Program-made: the position numbers and the translations under genes
The notes under the pieces: generated by a model
The model's database searches: none
Told to the model about the DNA's origin: nothing
Seen by the model: the letters and a program-made list of their open reading frames with translations, nothing else
DNA from: Mixta hanseatica
Lineage (GTDB): Bacteria > Pseudomonadota > Gammaproteobacteria > Enterobacterales > Enterobacteriaceae
Reading direction: 5' to 3'
DNA: 64,000 bases
NCBI RefSeq assembly: GCF_023517775.1
Contig: NZ_CP082904.1
Coordinates: 3,906,001-3,970,000, forward strand
In this document: positions 47,105 to 59,553 of the stretch, one piece after another
Position numbering within the stretch: position 1 is the first letter of the stretch
How the letters are laid out: each line of letters starts with the position of its first letter

Positions 47105-48385
47105 ATGAACATTTTAATCATTGGTAACGGCGGCCGCGAACATGCGCTGGCATGGAAAGCGGCCCAGTCTCCCCTGGCGGACCGCGTTTTTGTCGCGCCG
47201 GGCAATGCCGGCACCGCGCTGGAGCCTGCGCTGCAAAACGTGAATATCGCAGCTAGCGATATTCCGGCGCTGCTGGCCTTCGCGCAGAGCGAAAAAATCG
47301 ATCTTACTATCGTCGGTCCTGAAGCACCGCTGGTAAAAGGTGTGGTTGACGCTTTCCGTAAAGCGGGCCTGAAAATCTTTGGCCCCAGCAAAGCGGCCGC
47401 ACAGCTGGAAGGCTCGAAGGCTTTTACCAAAGACTTCCTGGCGCGCCATCGGATCCCCACGGCGGAATATCACAACTTTACCGACGTTGAGCTGGCGCTG
47501 CAGTATGTGCATGCCAAAGGCGCGCCAATCGTGATTAAAGCGGACGGGCTGGCGGCCGGTAAAGGCGTTATCGTCGCCATGACGCTGGCAGAAGCCGAAG
47601 CCGCAGTACGGGATATGCTGGCGGGCAATGCCTTTGGCGATGCCGGACACCGTATCGTTGTGGAAGAGTTTCTTGATGGCGAAGAAGCCAGCTTTATCGT
47701 GATGGTGGATGGCGAGCATGTCTTGCCGATGGCGACCAGCCAGGATCATAAACGCGTAGGCGATGGCGATACCGGCCCGAATACCGGTGGTATGGGCGCT
47801 TATTCCCCTGCCCCGGTGGTAACTGCGGAAATCCACCAGCGCGTTATGGATGAGGTTATCTGGCCAACGGTGCGTGGCATGGCGGCCGAAGGCAATATCT
47901 ATACCGGTTTCCTGTATGCCGGGTTGATGATTGGCCAGGATGGTCAGCCAAAAGTGATCGAATTTAACTGTCGCTTTGGCGATCCGGAAACGCAGCCGAT
48001 CATGCTACGTCTGCAGTCAGACCTGGTTGAGCTCTGTCTGGCGGCCTGCGAAGGCAAGTTGGATGAAAAAGAGTCGCAGTGGGATGAGCGGCCGGCATTA
48101 GGCGTGGTGTTGGCGGCTGGCGGCTACCCTGGCGACTATCGCACCGGCGATGTGATTCATGGCCTGCCGCTGGAAGAGGTCGCAGATGGTAAAATCTTCC
48201 ATGCCGGCACCCGTCTGGAGGATGACCTGGTGATGACGAACGGCGGACGCGTACTTTGCGTAACGGCGCTGGGCGCCGATGTCGCTGCGGCACAGCGCCG
48301 CGCCTATGAACTGGCGACGCCGGTTTCCTGGGAGGGTAGCTTCTGCCGTCGTGATATCGGCTATCGCGCTATCGGACGCAAATAA
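47105..48385 (+). CDS. purD: Phosphoribosylamine-glycine ligase (GAR synthetase) PurD
   Basis: Second step of purine synthesis, ATP-grasp ligase. 426 residues. MNILIIGNGGREHALAWKAAQSP is the N-domain; VIKADGLAAGKGVIVAMT is the ATP-grasp loop. NTGGMGAYSPAP and FNCRFGDPETQPIMLRL are substrate and Mg sites. It starts 18 bases after purH with GGAGAGTCAAAG as ribosome-binding site. Confidence 0.98.
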   Translation: MNILIIGNGGREHALAWKAAQSPLADRVFVAPGNAGTALEPALQNVNIAASDIPALLAFAQSEKIDLTIVGPEAPLVKGVVDAFRKAGLKIFGPSKAAAQLEGSKAFTKDFLARHRIPTAEYHNFTDVELALQYVHAKGAPIVIKADGLAAGKGVIVAMTLAEAEAAVRDMLAGNAFGDAGHRIVVEEFLDGEEASFIVMVDGEHVLPMATSQDHKRVGDGDTGPNTGGMGAYSPAPVVTAEIHQRVMDEVIWPTVRGMAAEGNIYTGFLYAGLMIGQDGQPKVIEFNCRFGDPETQPIMLRLQSDLVELCLAACEGKLDEKESQWDERPALGVVLAAGGYPGDYRTGDVIHGLPLEEVADGKIFHAGTRLEDDLVMTNGGRVLCVTALGADVAAAQRRAYELATPVSWEGSFCRRDIGYRAIGRK

Positions 48386-48394
48386 TCTCCGTAG

Positions 48395-48424
48395 CGGTTC
48401 CGCCCTTCCGGCGGGACCGTTTCT
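48395..48424 (+). terminator. Terminator of purHD
   Basis: CGGTTCCGCC-CTTCC-GGCGGGACCG followed by TTTCT, ten bases after purD. Confidence 0.8.
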
Positions 48425-48433
48425 CACGCTACG

Positions 48434-49078
48434 TTACAAATCCGCTTCCTGCGGCGCCCACTGACAATCATCTTCCGTTGAAACAGCCAGTAGCTGGGTG
48501 CCCGCCGGCGCTTCCAGCCAGGCGACGCTAACCGCCGATCCCGCCTGATGCTGGAGTTGTTCTACTCTTTGCCACTCACTTTCATCCAGCGCCGGTTTGA
48601 TCTGCTCGCCCTGACAAGTCTGCAGTTTGTCGCTGCCCTGCCAGCGCCCCTGTTTCAGCAGTACGCGCCCGGCCAGCAGCGCATCGCTGATTTTTAACAT
48701 GCGCTGCGCATCAAACTTATACAGTTCAATCGTGTCCTCGCTGACCGCCTCACGTTGTCCCGCCAGCTGCCGTTGCATAAAGCTCAGGCTGCCATCGCCG
48801 TCAAAACGCAACGTCACATCATCCGGCTGCGCGTCCTTAAGGTGGCGCTCGATACTGGTAAGATTGCCATCCTGCCAGCTATAACGCGTAAAGACGGCCG
48901 CGCCCTCCTGAAACGGCTTAAACACCGTCAGCATATGCACGCTGTGCTGATGATTCTTACGCCAGATGCGTACTACGCCGCGATCGGCCAGATAGCCGCT
49001 GGCGGTAAAATCAGGCAGCGACGGCTGTGAACTACATCCTGCCAGCAGTAACGTCAGAAGTACGGCCAGGCGCTTCAT
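48434..49078 (-). CDS. yjaH: DUF1481 lipoprotein YjaH
   Basis: 214 residues. Lipoprotein signal MKRLAVLLTLLLAGC with lipobox LLAG-C and SS following. The rest matches the YjaH/DUF1481 family (PDFTASGYLADRGVVRIWRKNHQHSVHMLTVFKPF; TRYSWQDGNLTSIERHL). Function unknown. Next to hupA as in E. coli; zraPSR, which in E. coli lies on the purD side, is absent. Confidence 0.92.
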   Translation of the reverse strand: MKRLAVLLTLLLAGCSSQPSLPDFTASGYLADRGVVRIWRKNHQHSVHMLTVFKPFQEGAAVFTRYSWQDGNLTSIERHLKDAQPDDVTLRFDGDGSLSFMQRQLAGQREAVSEDTIELYKFDAQRMLKISDALLAGRVLLKQGRWQGSDKLQTCQGEQIKPALDESEWQRVEQLQHQAGSAVSVAWLEAPAGTQLLAVSTEDDCQWAPQEADL

Positions 49079-49104
49079 GATGCTCCGTGATTACAAGACG
49101 ATAC

Positions 49105-49137
49105 AAAAACAAAAGGGCGACAATAATTGCCGCCCTC
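49105..49137 (-). terminator. Terminator of hupA
   Basis: On the minus strand GAGGGCGGCA-ATTAT-TGTCGCCCTTTTGTTTTT, 25 bases after hupA. Confidence 0.85.
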
Positions 49138-49161
49138 GTTAAACCTTTCACTGCAACGCGA

Positions 49162-49434
49162 TTACTTAACGGCGTCTTTCAGTGCTTTACCAGATACGAA
49201 TGCCGGTACGTTAGCAGCAGCAATTTTGATTTCATTGCCTGTCTGCGGGTTGCGGCCAGTGCGCTCAGCACGGTGGTTAACTTTAAAAGTACCAAAACCA
49301 ACCAGTTGTACAGCATCACCATCTTTCAGAGACTCGGTAATTGCAGCCAGGGTGGATTCCAGCGCAGCTTTAGCCTGGGACTTGGAGAGATCCGCTTTCT
49401 CTGCAATTACATCAATCAGTTGAGTCTTGTTCAT
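49162..49434 (-). CDS. hupA: DNA-binding protein HU-alpha
   Basis: 90-residue histone-like protein that bends and compacts DNA; forms homo- or heterodimers with HupB. The sequence is essentially that of E. coli Hup[23 protein letters not shown], the HU/IHF signature [21 protein letters not shown] with the DNA-intercalating proline near 63, and [19 protein letters not shown] before the ATG. Confidence 0.98.
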   Translation of the reverse strand: MNKTQLIDVIAEKADLSKSQAKAALESTLAAITESLKDGDAVQLVGFGTFKVNHRAERTGRNPQTGNEIKIAAANVPAFVSGKALKDAVK

Positions 49435-49622
49435 AAGTTATCCTTACAGTGTATTTATCGCTTGCTAAGCATCGAGTGCGAGGGAATAGCCAGATTCTGA
49501 CACCCTTCAGCCTGCACGCACCGATAGCCACATTTTTCAGCCCCCCAAATGTAGACCAGACAGGGGGCGGATGTGAAGCCTTTAGGCATGACAATTCAGG
49601 CGTGAAGTCACGTTTTATCGCG

Positions 49623-50213
49623 TTATTGCTCTATTTTTATACCAATGTTACTTATCGCGGCTTCGCGCAGGTCAGAACGCAGTCCTTTTATCAGATCCAG
49701 GTCCCGCTCTTCACAGGCTGCCAGCAGGCGAAAAATCTCCCACTGTGCGTCCCATTCTTCTTCAATCGCCGGTAGCGCGCCCAGCTCCTCATCGGTCATT
49801 TCGCGACCAGCCTGAGTCATTTCCAGCATCGCGACCGTGGTGATCGAGGTCTCGCTCACTTCGATAGCATGCTCCAGCGTTTCCCCACTTAGACGCGAAT
49901 GCACCAGCTCGCTTAACGCAACGCAGGCATCAATCGCCGGATAAACGCCGTAGACGTCAAAATCGTCCGCTAGCGGAATCGCTTCTTCCAGCTTTTCCAG
50001 CTGACTGTCGAAATTGATTTTCGCATCCTTTACCGTCAGGGATTCCCAAATCAGATCGAGAATACGGCGATAAAGCTGCGCATCAGCAAACTGCGTCTGC
50101 TGACAAAAAGCCCAGTAGTTGGGATAGAGGCGCTCGCACAGGCAGGCCATAAAAGTAACATGCTGCCAGCTTTCCAGCTTCTCGAGGCGCAGATGGATGG
50201 GGTTACGTAACAT
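49623..50213 (-). CDS. yjaG: DUF416 protein YjaG
   Basis: 196 residues, no signal peptide, helical and acidic. Same length as E. coli YjaG and closely similar (MLRNPIHLRLEKLESWQHVTFMACLCERLYPNY; DDFDVYGVYPAIDACVALSELVHSRLSGE; AMLEMTQAGREM). Function unknown. Lies between nfi and hupA as in E. coli. Confidence 0.95.
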   Translation of the reverse strand: MLRNPIHLRLEKLESWQHVTFMACLCERLYPNYWAFCQQTQFADAQLYRRILDLIWESLTVKDAKINFDSQLEKLEEAIPLADDFDVYGVYPAIDACVALSELVHSRLSGETLEHAIEVSETSITTVAMLEMTQAGREMTDEELGALPAIEEEWDAQWEIFRLLAACEERDLDLIKGLRSDLREAAISNIGIKIEQ

Positions 50214-50275
50214 GATAAGGTCTCTTTAGCATCATTCTGGCGGCAGTGTAACGCAAAAGAAACCTTCCGGCACGG

Positions 50276-50941
50276 CTAACCCTCCTGCCAGCGGAGAAAG
50301 GCTGTACGCTCTGATGCCACGGCGTCAGCCCAGCGCGTTGGCTCGGGCAGGCGGTAGCCAGCCATACAGTTTTGCACCCATTGCAGGGCGGTATCGATAC
50401 TGACGCGATGACCGGTAGAGACAAACAGCGGATTACAGCGTTTTTTGCTGCGCCAGACCCAGCCAATCTTCTCGCCTTTATCCATCAGCGGCTGCTGCGC
50501 GCCCGGCTCTTCATCCAGCGGCTCAAAACGCCCGCACAGACGGCGTTTCGCCACGCCGATAGTAGGTACATCCACCAGCATGCCAAAGTGGCTGGCGACG
50601 CCAAGCCGCCGTGGATGCGAAATGCCATGACCATCCACAAACAGCAGATCGGGTTTCTGCTCCAGCAGTTCCCAGGCGGCCAGCAGCGCTGGATATTCAC
50701 GGAAAGAGAGAAAACCGGGGATATAAGGCATGATGGTGGCGATACGCGCCACCTTATATTCGATAAGCTTTAGCGAAGGATATTCCAGGATGACCATGGC
50801 GGCACGCGTTACGTCGCCGCCCTGTTCGAAACCGACATCCGCACCGCCAATCAGGCGCGGCGGCATCACATCGAAATCATCATGGCGCACCACTTCCGCG
50901 GCGCGCTGTAGCTGTTCGGCTCGTAATGCCTGTATATCCAT
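50276..50941 (-). CDS. nfi: Endonuclease V (deoxyinosine 3'-endonuclease) Nfi
   Basis: Cuts the second phosphodiester 3' of hypoxanthine (deaminated adenine) to start alternative excision repair. 221 residues. Endonuclease V motifs: GGADVGFEQ with the first metal aspartate, [14 protein letters not shown] with glutamate, [23 protein letters not shown] with the second aspartate, and [13 protein letters not shown]. It starts 2 bases after the hemE stop, so cotranscribed with hemE. Confidence 0.96.
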   Translation of the reverse strand: MDIQALRAEQLQRAAEVVRHDDFDVMPPRLIGGADVGFEQGGDVTRAAMVILEYPSLKLIEYKVARIATIMPYIPGFLSFREYPALLAAWELLEQKPDLLFVDGHGISHPRRLGVASHFGMLVDVPTIGVAKRRLCGRFEPLDEEPGAQQPLMDKGEKIGWVWRSKKRCNPLFVSTGHRVSIDTALQWVQNCMAGYRLPEPTRWADAVASERTAFLRWQEG

Positions 50942-50943
50942 AT

Positions 50944-52011
50944 CTACTCCTTGTGATAAGGACGTGACAGCCGATGTACCGCCTCCACAAATGCGCCTGC
51001 ATGCTCAGGCGGCACATCCTGATGGATGCCATGTCCTAAATTAAATACGTGCCCGTTACCCTCGCCAAAGCTGGCAAGGATGGTCGCCACTTCCTGCTCA
51101 ATACGCGCAGGCGATGCATAAAGCATAGACGGATCCATATTGCCCTGCAGGGCGACTTTGTCTCCGACGCGACGGCGCGCATCGGCAATATCAATGGTCC
51201 AGTCCAGTCCCAGTGCGTCACAGCCGGTAGCAGCCATCGCTTCCAGCCATTGACCGCCGCCTTTGGTAAACAGCGTGACCGGCACGCGACGCCCGTCGTT
51301 TTCACGGATCAGGCCATCAACAATTTTATGCATATAGCGCAGCGAGAATGCCTGATAATCAGCGCCGGTCAGCACGCCGCCCCAGGAATCAAAAATCATA
51401 ACCGACTGCGCGCCCGCGCGGATCTGCGCATTCAGGTAAAGGATGACACTGTCCGCCAGCTTATCCAGCATGGCATGTAGCGTTGCCGGCTCGGCATACA
51501 TCATTTTTTTGATTTTAGTAAAGGCTTTGCTGCTACCGCCTTCCACCATATAGGTCGCCAGCGTCCATGGGCTGCCGGAGAAGCCGATCAGCGGCACTGC
51601 GCCCTGCAGGTTTTTGCGGATGGTGCGTACCGCATTCATCACATAGCCCAGTTCCTGTTCCGGGTCAGGCACCGGCAGTTTATCCACATCGGCACGACAG
51701 GTAATCGGGGATGCAAAGCGCGGGCCTTCGCCAGCTTCAAAATACAGCCCTAATCCCATCGCATCCGGAATGGTTAAGATATCAGAAAAGAGAATCGCCG
51801 CATCCAGAGGATAGCGACGCAGCGGCTGCAGAGTCACTTCACAGGCCAGCTCGGCATTCTTGCACAGCGACATAAAATCGCCAGCCTGCGCGCGCGTGGC
51901 CTTGTATTCCGGCAGATAGCGTCCAGCCTGACGCATCATCCATACCGGCGTCACATCTACCGGCTGGCGTAACAGGGCACGCAGGTAACGATCGTTCTTT
52001 AATTCGCTCAT
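50944..52011 (-). CDS. hemE: Uroporphyrinogen decarboxylase HemE
   Basis: Fifth step of haem synthesis: four decarboxylations of uroporphyrinogen III. 355 residues from the second of two adjacent ATGs ([14 protein letters not shown]); the first at 52014 is nearer to GAGAG and also possible. Signatures [15 protein letters not shown] near residue 22 and [19 protein letters not shown]. Ends [26 protein letters not shown]. 94 bases downstream of nudC. Confidence 0.97.
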   Translation of the reverse strand: MSELKNDRYLRALLRQPVDVTPVWMMRQAGRYLPEYKATRAQAGDFMSLCKNAELACEVTLQPLRRYPLDAAILFSDILTIPDAMGLGLYFEAGEGPRFASPITCRADVDKLPVPDPEQELGYVMNAVRTIRKNLQGAVPLIGFSGSPWTLATYMVEGGSSKAFTKIKKMMYAEPATLHAMLDKLADSVILYLNAQIRAGAQSVMIFDSWGGVLTGADYQAFSLRYMHKIVDGLIRENDGRRVPVTLFTKGGGQWLEAMAATGCDALGLDWTIDIADARRRVGDKVALQGNMDPSMLYASPARIEQEVATILASFGEGNGHVFNLGHGIHQDVPPEHAGAFVEAVHRLSRPYHKE

Positions 52012-52105
52012 CATAAGGCTCTCTCAAATACAGGCGCCTAGTGTAGCAGTTATTATCGCCGGTTAAGCAAGTTTGCCGCCGCGCGGCAAACCAGACTTAG
52101 CAGCG

Positions 52106-52885
52106 CTAGTCCTGCCCGTCCGCCGCGCGGCAAAGCGCCACCGTATCCTCAATCAGCCGGCGAGCAACGGTGCCGGCCGGCGGTAACTGCGGTAATGCGT
52201 CGTAACGAAACCAGTCAGCATCGATCAGCTCGTTATTATCGATTTGCAGTTCGCCGTCATCATATTCCGCCATAAACGCCATCATCAGCGAATGGGGAAA
52301 AGGCCAGGGTTGCGAGGTGACATAGCGCAGATTTTTTACCCGTACGCTGCTCTCTTCCATCACTTCGCGCGCGACCGCCTGCTCCAGCGTTTCGCCCACC
52401 TCCACGAATCCCGCCAGCACGGTATAAATGCTGTTGCGATGACGAGCATGCTGCGCCAGCAAAATTTTGTCGTCGCGACGGATGGCGACAATAATGCAGG
52501 GCGCGATCTGCGGATAGTAACGCTGGCGGCAGTGGCCGCAGAGACAGGCGTTTTCGCGCTTGCTGAGATGCATTTCATGTCCGCAATAGCCGCAATAGCG
52601 ATGCGAGCGGATAAACTCAGCCAGCTGTACGCCACGGCCCGCCAGCTGAAACAGCCCGCTATCGATATCAATGATTTGCCGCACCGATCCCATATGATCG
52701 TTGCGGTTCTCGCGGATCAGCCAGACCGGTTCGCCCTGCCATTCGCCGATAACTGCGCCCTGCGATCCGATCAGGCCAATTTTTTCTGCCGTACCGCGCG
52801 GTAATTCGCCATTCGGCAACCAAATTTTCTGTTCATAGCTGACAACCCACCAACCAGCGTCTACGCTTTTGATCTCACGTTCCAT
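52106..52885 (-). CDS. nudC: NAD+ diphosphatase / NAD-RNA decapping hydrolase NudC
   Basis: Removes the NAD cap from RNA 5' ends and hydrolyses NADH. 259 residues from the ATG at 52883-52885 ([16 protein letters not shown]), in line with E. coli (257); a frame from 52963 adds 26 unrelated residues. Zinc ribbon C-x2-C...C-x2-C in [22 protein letters not shown]. Nudix box [21 protein letters not shown], followed by the NADH-pyrophosphatase [11 protein letters not shown] motif. Confidence 0.96.
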   Translation of the reverse strand: MEREIKSVDAGWWVVSYEQKIWLPNGELPRGTAEKIGLIGSQGAVIGEWQGEPVWLIRENRNDHMGSVRQIIDIDSGLFQLAGRGVQLAEFIRSHRYCGYCGHEMHLSKRENACLCGHCRQRYYPQIAPCIIVAIRRDDKILLAQHARHRNSIYTVLAGFVEVGETLEQAVAREVMEESSVRVKNLRYVTSQPWPFPHSLMMAFMAEYDDGELQIDNNELIDADWFRYDALPQLPPAGTVARRLIEDTVALCRAADGQD

Positions 52886-53022
52886 ACAACAGTTACCCTT
52901 TGCTTCAGCACTTTTGTGACTGGGGCCGTAATTATTCTTAAAAGTGGAACGGATACGGGACACAGCCTCTGTACTGATGTTAAGTATAAGTAGCGGTAAG
53001 ACTATAACTCACGGAGACAAAC

Positions 53023-53529
53023 ATGCTTAACCAGTTAAACGTTCTGACCGAGCGCGTAGGTGGCAGTAATGAACTGGTAGACTTTTGGCTTAATGCGCGC
53101 AGGCAGCTGTTGGTTGCTTATTATCAGGTTGTTGGTATCAAACCGAATAAAGAGTCTTTGACCGCCCTTGATGAAAAGGCGCTCGACAATTTTTGTCAGA
53201 ACCTGGTGGATTATCTTTCTACCGGCCATTTCAACGTTTATGAACGCATCATTGAAGAGATGACCGGCGACAGCCCGTTGCTGGCGGCGGCACAAATTTA
53301 TCCTGCGCTGCAGGGCAATACCGAACAAATCATGCAGCTGTATGATACCCATCTGGAAGCGGCTATCGATCACGATAACTGTCTGGAATTCCAGCAGGCG
53401 CTCTCTGAAGTGGGCGAAGCGCTGGAAGCACGCTTCACGCTGGAAGATAAACTGATCCAGCTGGCCTTTGAGAACAATTTAGCGACGCTGGCCGCCGCTA
53501 ACGATCAAGCGATGGCGCGTCCGGCGTAA
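53023..53529 (+). CDS. rsd: Anti-sigma-70 regulator Rsd
   Basis: Binds sigma-70 region 4 in stationary phase and frees core RNA polymerase for alternative sigmas. 168 residues of mainly helical sequence (158 in E. coli). [41 protein letters not shown] and [29 protein letters not shown] are the conserved ends. ACGGAGACAAAC precedes the ATG. Divergent from nudC. Confidence 0.95.
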   Translation: MLNQLNVLTERVGGSNELVDFWLNARRQLLVAYYQVVGIKPNKESLTALDEKALDNFCQNLVDYLSTGHFNVYERIIEEMTGDSPLLAAAQIYPALQGNTEQIMQLYDTHLEAAIDHDNCLEFQQALSEVGEALEARFTLEDKLIQLAFENNLATLAAANDQAMARPA

Positions 53530-53544
53530 CCGTTAATAGTTTTT

Positions 53545-53671
53545 TATACCCTAAATAATTCGCGTTGCGGGCAGGCGGCGACGCAGTGAGTCCCCAGGAG
53601 CTTACACCGGTAAGTGACTGGGGCGAGCGAGGAAAGCCAACGCACCAGCAACGTGAAGTATGACGGGTATA
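53545..53671. repeat. ERIC element (127 bp)
   Basis: Exactly 127 bases from TATACCCTAAATAATTCG to GAAGTATGACGGGTATA. Central palindrome TCCCCAGGAGCTTAC and GTAAGTGACTGGGG are the sequences targeted by the standard ERIC primers. It lies 15 bases after rsd, before the terminator, so it is transcribed as the rsd 3' UTR. Confidence 0.93.
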
Positions 53672-53691
53672 CCTCTTGTAGTTTTGCCAAC

Positions 53692-53719
53692 GCCCCTTTA
53701 TGCTAAAGGGGCTTTTTTA
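53692..53719 (+). terminator. Terminator after rsd/ERIC
   Basis: GCCCCTTTA-TGC-TAAAGGGGC followed by TTTTTTAT. Confidence 0.9.
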
Positions 53720-53782
53720 TAACCTTGCCGCAGCGTAGCGCGTGTAAGGTAGCGCTTGCAGCCTGTCTGCAGCGCGATTTTC

Positions 53783-56516
<2,734 letters not shown>

Positions 56517-56524
<8 letters not shown>

Positions 56525-57266
56525 CGATCGCGACTTTCTGCGTTACAGCCGCCAGCTGCTGCTGGAAGAGTTCGGCGTCGAGGGGCAGCAGAAGCTACAG
56601 CGCGCCAGCGTATTGATTGTCGGCCTCGGCGGCCTCGGCGCGCCCGCCGCGCTGTGGCTGGCGGCGGCGGGCGTCGGCAAGCTGCTGCTGGCTGATGATG
56701 ATGAAGTGCATATTAGCAATCTGCAGCGCCAGATCCTCTATCGCAGCGCCGACTGCGGTAAAGCGAAAGCGCTGCTGGCTCAGCACCAGTTGCAATCCCT
56801 TAATCCGCAGGTGGAAGCCATTGCTCTACAGGAAAGAATGGATGCGGAACAGCTAATGCACTGGGTGCCGCAGGTCAATCTGGTGCTGGACTGTAGCGAT
56901 AATATGACCACCCGCCATGCGGTCAATGCCGCCTGCGTCGCGAGCGAGACGCCACTGATTAGCGGAAGCGCCGTTGGCTTTAGCGGACAGCTGCTGGTTA
57001 TCTCTCCGCCCTGGCGACAGGGTTGCTACCGCTGCCTTTGGCCAGATAACAGCGAACCTCAGCGTAACTGCCGCACCGCTGGCGTGCTTGGCCCGGTTGT
57101 CGGCACTATCGGCACCTTGCAGGCGCTTGAGGCGCTGAAAATGCTGGCTGGCCTGCCCTCCGCGCTTGATGGGCAGTTGCGCCTGTTTGATGGCCGTCAG
57201 CAAACCTGGCGCACTTTGAATCTGACGCCCGATGCGCATTGCCCGGTCTGCGGAGGCGGTAAATGA
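56517..57266 (+). CDS. thiF: ThiS adenylyltransferase ThiF
   Basis: E1-like enzyme that adenylates the C-terminus of ThiS. 249 residues from ATG 56517 ([20 protein letters not shown]), seven bases after AGG; an ATG nine bases earlier is possible. ATP-binding [14 protein letters not shown], adenylate site [16 protein letters not shown], zinc cysteines CYRCLWPD and CPVCGG, and the RNCRTAG region with the conserved cysteine. Overlaps thiE by 8 bases. Confidence 0.96.
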
Positions 57267-57463
57267 ACATCCAGGTTAATGATGAAACGCTGACGCTGGA
57301 CGCCCCGCTCACGCTGGATCGGCTGCTGGATAAGCTGGAGTGCCAGCCCACCGGAACGGCGCTGGCGGTTAATCAGCAGATTATACCGCGTGGCAGCTGG
57401 TCTCAGCATGCGTTATGTGAAGGGGATGTGGTGGTAATTTTTCAGGCAATAGCCGGAGGCTGA
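57263..57463 (+). CDS. thiS: Sulfur carrier protein ThiS
   Basis: 66-residue ubiquitin-like carrier ending in the essential AGG. It is adenylated by ThiF, then thiocarboxylated, to give sulfur to ThiG. Start overlaps the thiF stop (ATGA). Confidence 0.96.
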   Translation: MNIQVNDETLTLDAPLTLDRLLDKLECQPTGTALAVNQQIIPRGSWSQHALCEGDVVVIFQAIAGG

Positions 57464-57464
57464 T

Positions 57465-58241
57465 ATGTTACAGATAGCAGATAAACACTTTTCTTCTCGC
57501 CTGTTTACCGGCACCGGCAAGTTCGCTACCTCCGCGCTGATGCTGGAAGCGATTCGCGCTTCTGGTTCGCAGTTGGTGACGATGGCGATGAAGCGCCTCG
57601 ACTTACGCGGCGGCGATGATGGCATTCTGGCGCCGTTGCAGGCGCTGGGCGTACAGCTGCTGCCCAATACCTCAGGCGCCAAAACGGCGGAGGAAGCGAT
57701 ATTCGCCGCCCGTCTGGCGCGTGAGGCGCTTGGCACTCACTGGCTGAAGCTGGAGATTCATCCCGATGCGCGTTATCTGCTGCCGGATGCGGTTGAAACG
57801 TTAAAGGCGGCAGAGCAGCTGGTCAAAGAGGGCTTTACCGTGCTGCCCTATTGCAGCGCCGATCCGGTGTTATGCAAAAGGCTGGAAGAGGCGGGATGTG
57901 CCGCCGTGATGCCGCTTGGCGCGCCTATCGGCAGTAATCAGGGGCTGAAAACGCGCGATCTGCTGGCGATTATCATTGAGCAGGCCAAGGTGCCGGTGGT
58001 TATTGACGCCGGTATCGGCGCGCCCAGCCATGCCAGCGAAGCGCTGGAGATGGGCGCGGACGCGGTGCTGGTGAATACGGCGATTGCCGTTGCCCGTCGT
58101 CCGGTAGAGATGGCGCAAGCGTTCCGTCTTGCGGTTGAAGCCGGGCATATCGCTTATCACAGCGGCCTCGGCGCCAGTCAACTCCAGGCGGCGCCTTCCA
58201 GCCCGCTCACCGCGTTTCTCAGCCAGCCGGAGAATGCCTGA
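57465..58241 (+). CDS. thiG: Thiazole synthase ThiG
   Basis: Forms the thiamin thiazole phosphate from deoxyxylulose phosphate, ThiS-thiocarboxylate and dehydroglycine. 258-residue barrel. [17 protein letters not shown], catalytic lysine in [10 protein letters not shown], and phosphate-binding [11 protein letters not shown] plus [27 protein letters not shown]. Starts one base after thiS. Confidence 0.97.
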   Translation: MLQIADKHFSSRLFTGTGKFATSALMLEAIRASGSQLVTMAMKRLDLRGGDDGILAPLQALGVQLLPNTSGAKTAEEAIFAARLAREALGTHWLKLEIHPDARYLLPDAVETLKAAEQLVKEGFTVLPYCSADPVLCKRLEEAGCAAVMPLGAPIGSNQGLKTRDLLAIIIEQAKVPVVIDAGIGAPSHASEALEMGADAVLVNTAIAVARRPVEMAQAFRLAVEAGHIAYHSGLGASQLQAAPSSPLTAFLSQPENA

Positions 58242-59368
58242 TGAAAGATTTTATCGACCGCTGGCGGCAACTGGACTGGGACGATATCCGCCTGCGTATC
58301 CACAGCAAAACCGCCGCCGACGTGCTGCAGGCGCTTAATGCGGCGCGTCTTGATCGGGAAGATCTAATGGCTTTGCTCTCACCAGCGGCGGCGCCCTTTC
58401 TGGAGCCGATGGCGCAGAAGGCCCAGCGCCTGACACGCCAGCGCTTCGGCAATACGGTAAGTTTGTATGTGCCGCTTTACCTTTCAAATCTCTGCGCTAA
58501 CGACTGTACCTACTGTGGTTTTTCAATGAGTAACCGTATTAAGCGTAAAACGCTTGATGCAGATGAGATCGAGCGCGAATGTCAGGCGATCCGCGCGCTG
58601 GGTTTTGATCACTTGCTGCTGGTCACCGGCGAGCATCAAACAAAAGTGGGCATCGACTACTTCCACCAGCACCTGCCGCAGATCCGGCGCCACTTTAGTT
58701 CGCTAATGATGGAGGTGCAGCCGCTGTCGGAGGCGGAATATGCTGGCTTAAAACGCATCGGACTGGACGGCGTGCTGGTTTATCAGGAGACCTGGCATCC
58801 TAAAATTTATCAGCAGCATCATCTCAAAGGGAATAAGCAGGACTTTTTCTTTCGGCTGGAAACGCCGGATCGCCTGGGGCGTGCCGGGATCGATAAGATC
58901 GGTCTCGGCGCGCTAATCGGCCTCTCCGACAGCTGGCGTACTGACTGTTTTATGATGGCGGAGCATCTGCTGTGGTTGCAGCAAACTTACTGGCAGAGCC
59001 GTTACTCTATCTCTTTTCCGCGCCTGCGGCCCTGCGCCGGCGGCATCGAACCGGCATCATTCATGAGCGAAGCCCAGCTGGTGCAAACCATTTGCGCTTT
59101 CCGTCTGTTCGCGCCGGAAGTCGAACTTTCGCTATCAACCCGCGAATCGCCTGCTTTCCGCGATCGTGTTGTGCCGCTGGCGATCAATAGCGTCAGCGCA
59201 TTTTCCAAAACGCAGCCCGGCGGCTATGCCGATAACGATCCGCAGCTGGAGCAGTTTTCGCCGGACGATCATCGCCATCCACAGGACGTGGCGGCGGCGC
59301 TCACGCAGGCGGGATTACAGCCGGTATGGAAAGACTGGGACAGCTGGCTGGGACGCACGTCGCAATAA
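58241..59368 (+). CDS. thiH: 2-iminoacetate synthase (tyrosine lyase) ThiH
   Basis: Radical-SAM enzyme that splits tyrosine to dehydroglycine and p-cresol for ThiG. 375 residues with the cluster motif CANDCTYCGF (CX3CX2C, about 86-93) and the family segments VTGEHQTKVGIDYF and SFPRLRPCAGG. Start overlaps the thiG stop. Last gene of thiCEFSGH. Having ThiH rather than ThiO marks an enterobacterial-type pathway. Confidence 0.97.
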   Translation: MKDFIDRWRQLDWDDIRLRIHSKTAADVLQALNAARLDREDLMALLSPAAAPFLEPMAQKAQRLTRQRFGNTVSLYVPLYLSNLCANDCTYCGFSMSNRIKRKTLDADEIERECQAIRALGFDHLLLVTGEHQTKVGIDYFHQHLPQIRRHFSSLMMEVQPLSEAEYAGLKRIGLDGVLVYQETWHPKIYQQHHLKGNKQDFFFRLETPDRLGRAGIDKIGLGALIGLSDSWRTDCFMMAEHLLWLQQTYWQSRYSISFPRLRPCAGGIEPASFMSEAQLVQTICAFRLFAPEVELSLSTRESPAFRDRVVPLAINSVSAFSKTQPGGYADNDPQLEQFSPDDHRHPQDVAAALTQAGLQPVWKDWDSWLGRTSQ

Positions 59369-59406
59369 AGAGTAACGGGTGATGCGTTGCCGATCTTTTT
59401 TGGAGG

Positions 59407-59544
59407 ATGTTATCCAGCGCTGAACAGGCGCGCTTTGCCTTACCAGCGCCGCGATTTACAGTGATCACGTCAGGCAATAACGCACTGACCAGGGCCGGCT
59501 CTTTATTCACTCTGCTGGCCCTGCCCTTCCTAATCTGGCAATGA
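59407..59544 (+). other. Short ORF of 45 codons after thiH, uncertain
   Basis: ATG at 59407 touching GGAGG; product MLSSAEQARFALPAPRF, then a hydrophobic end (SLFTLLALPFLIWQ). The ribosome-binding site is too close for good initiation. An inverted repeat (CAGGGCCGGC 59490 / GCTGGCCCTG 59514) lies inside it and may instead be the end of the thi transcript. Confidence 0.2.
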
Positions 59545-59553
59545 ACAGGGGAG

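Noticed and set aside
47114..47836. 240-codon frame antisense to purD
   Set aside because: Shadow of purD; no independent evidence.
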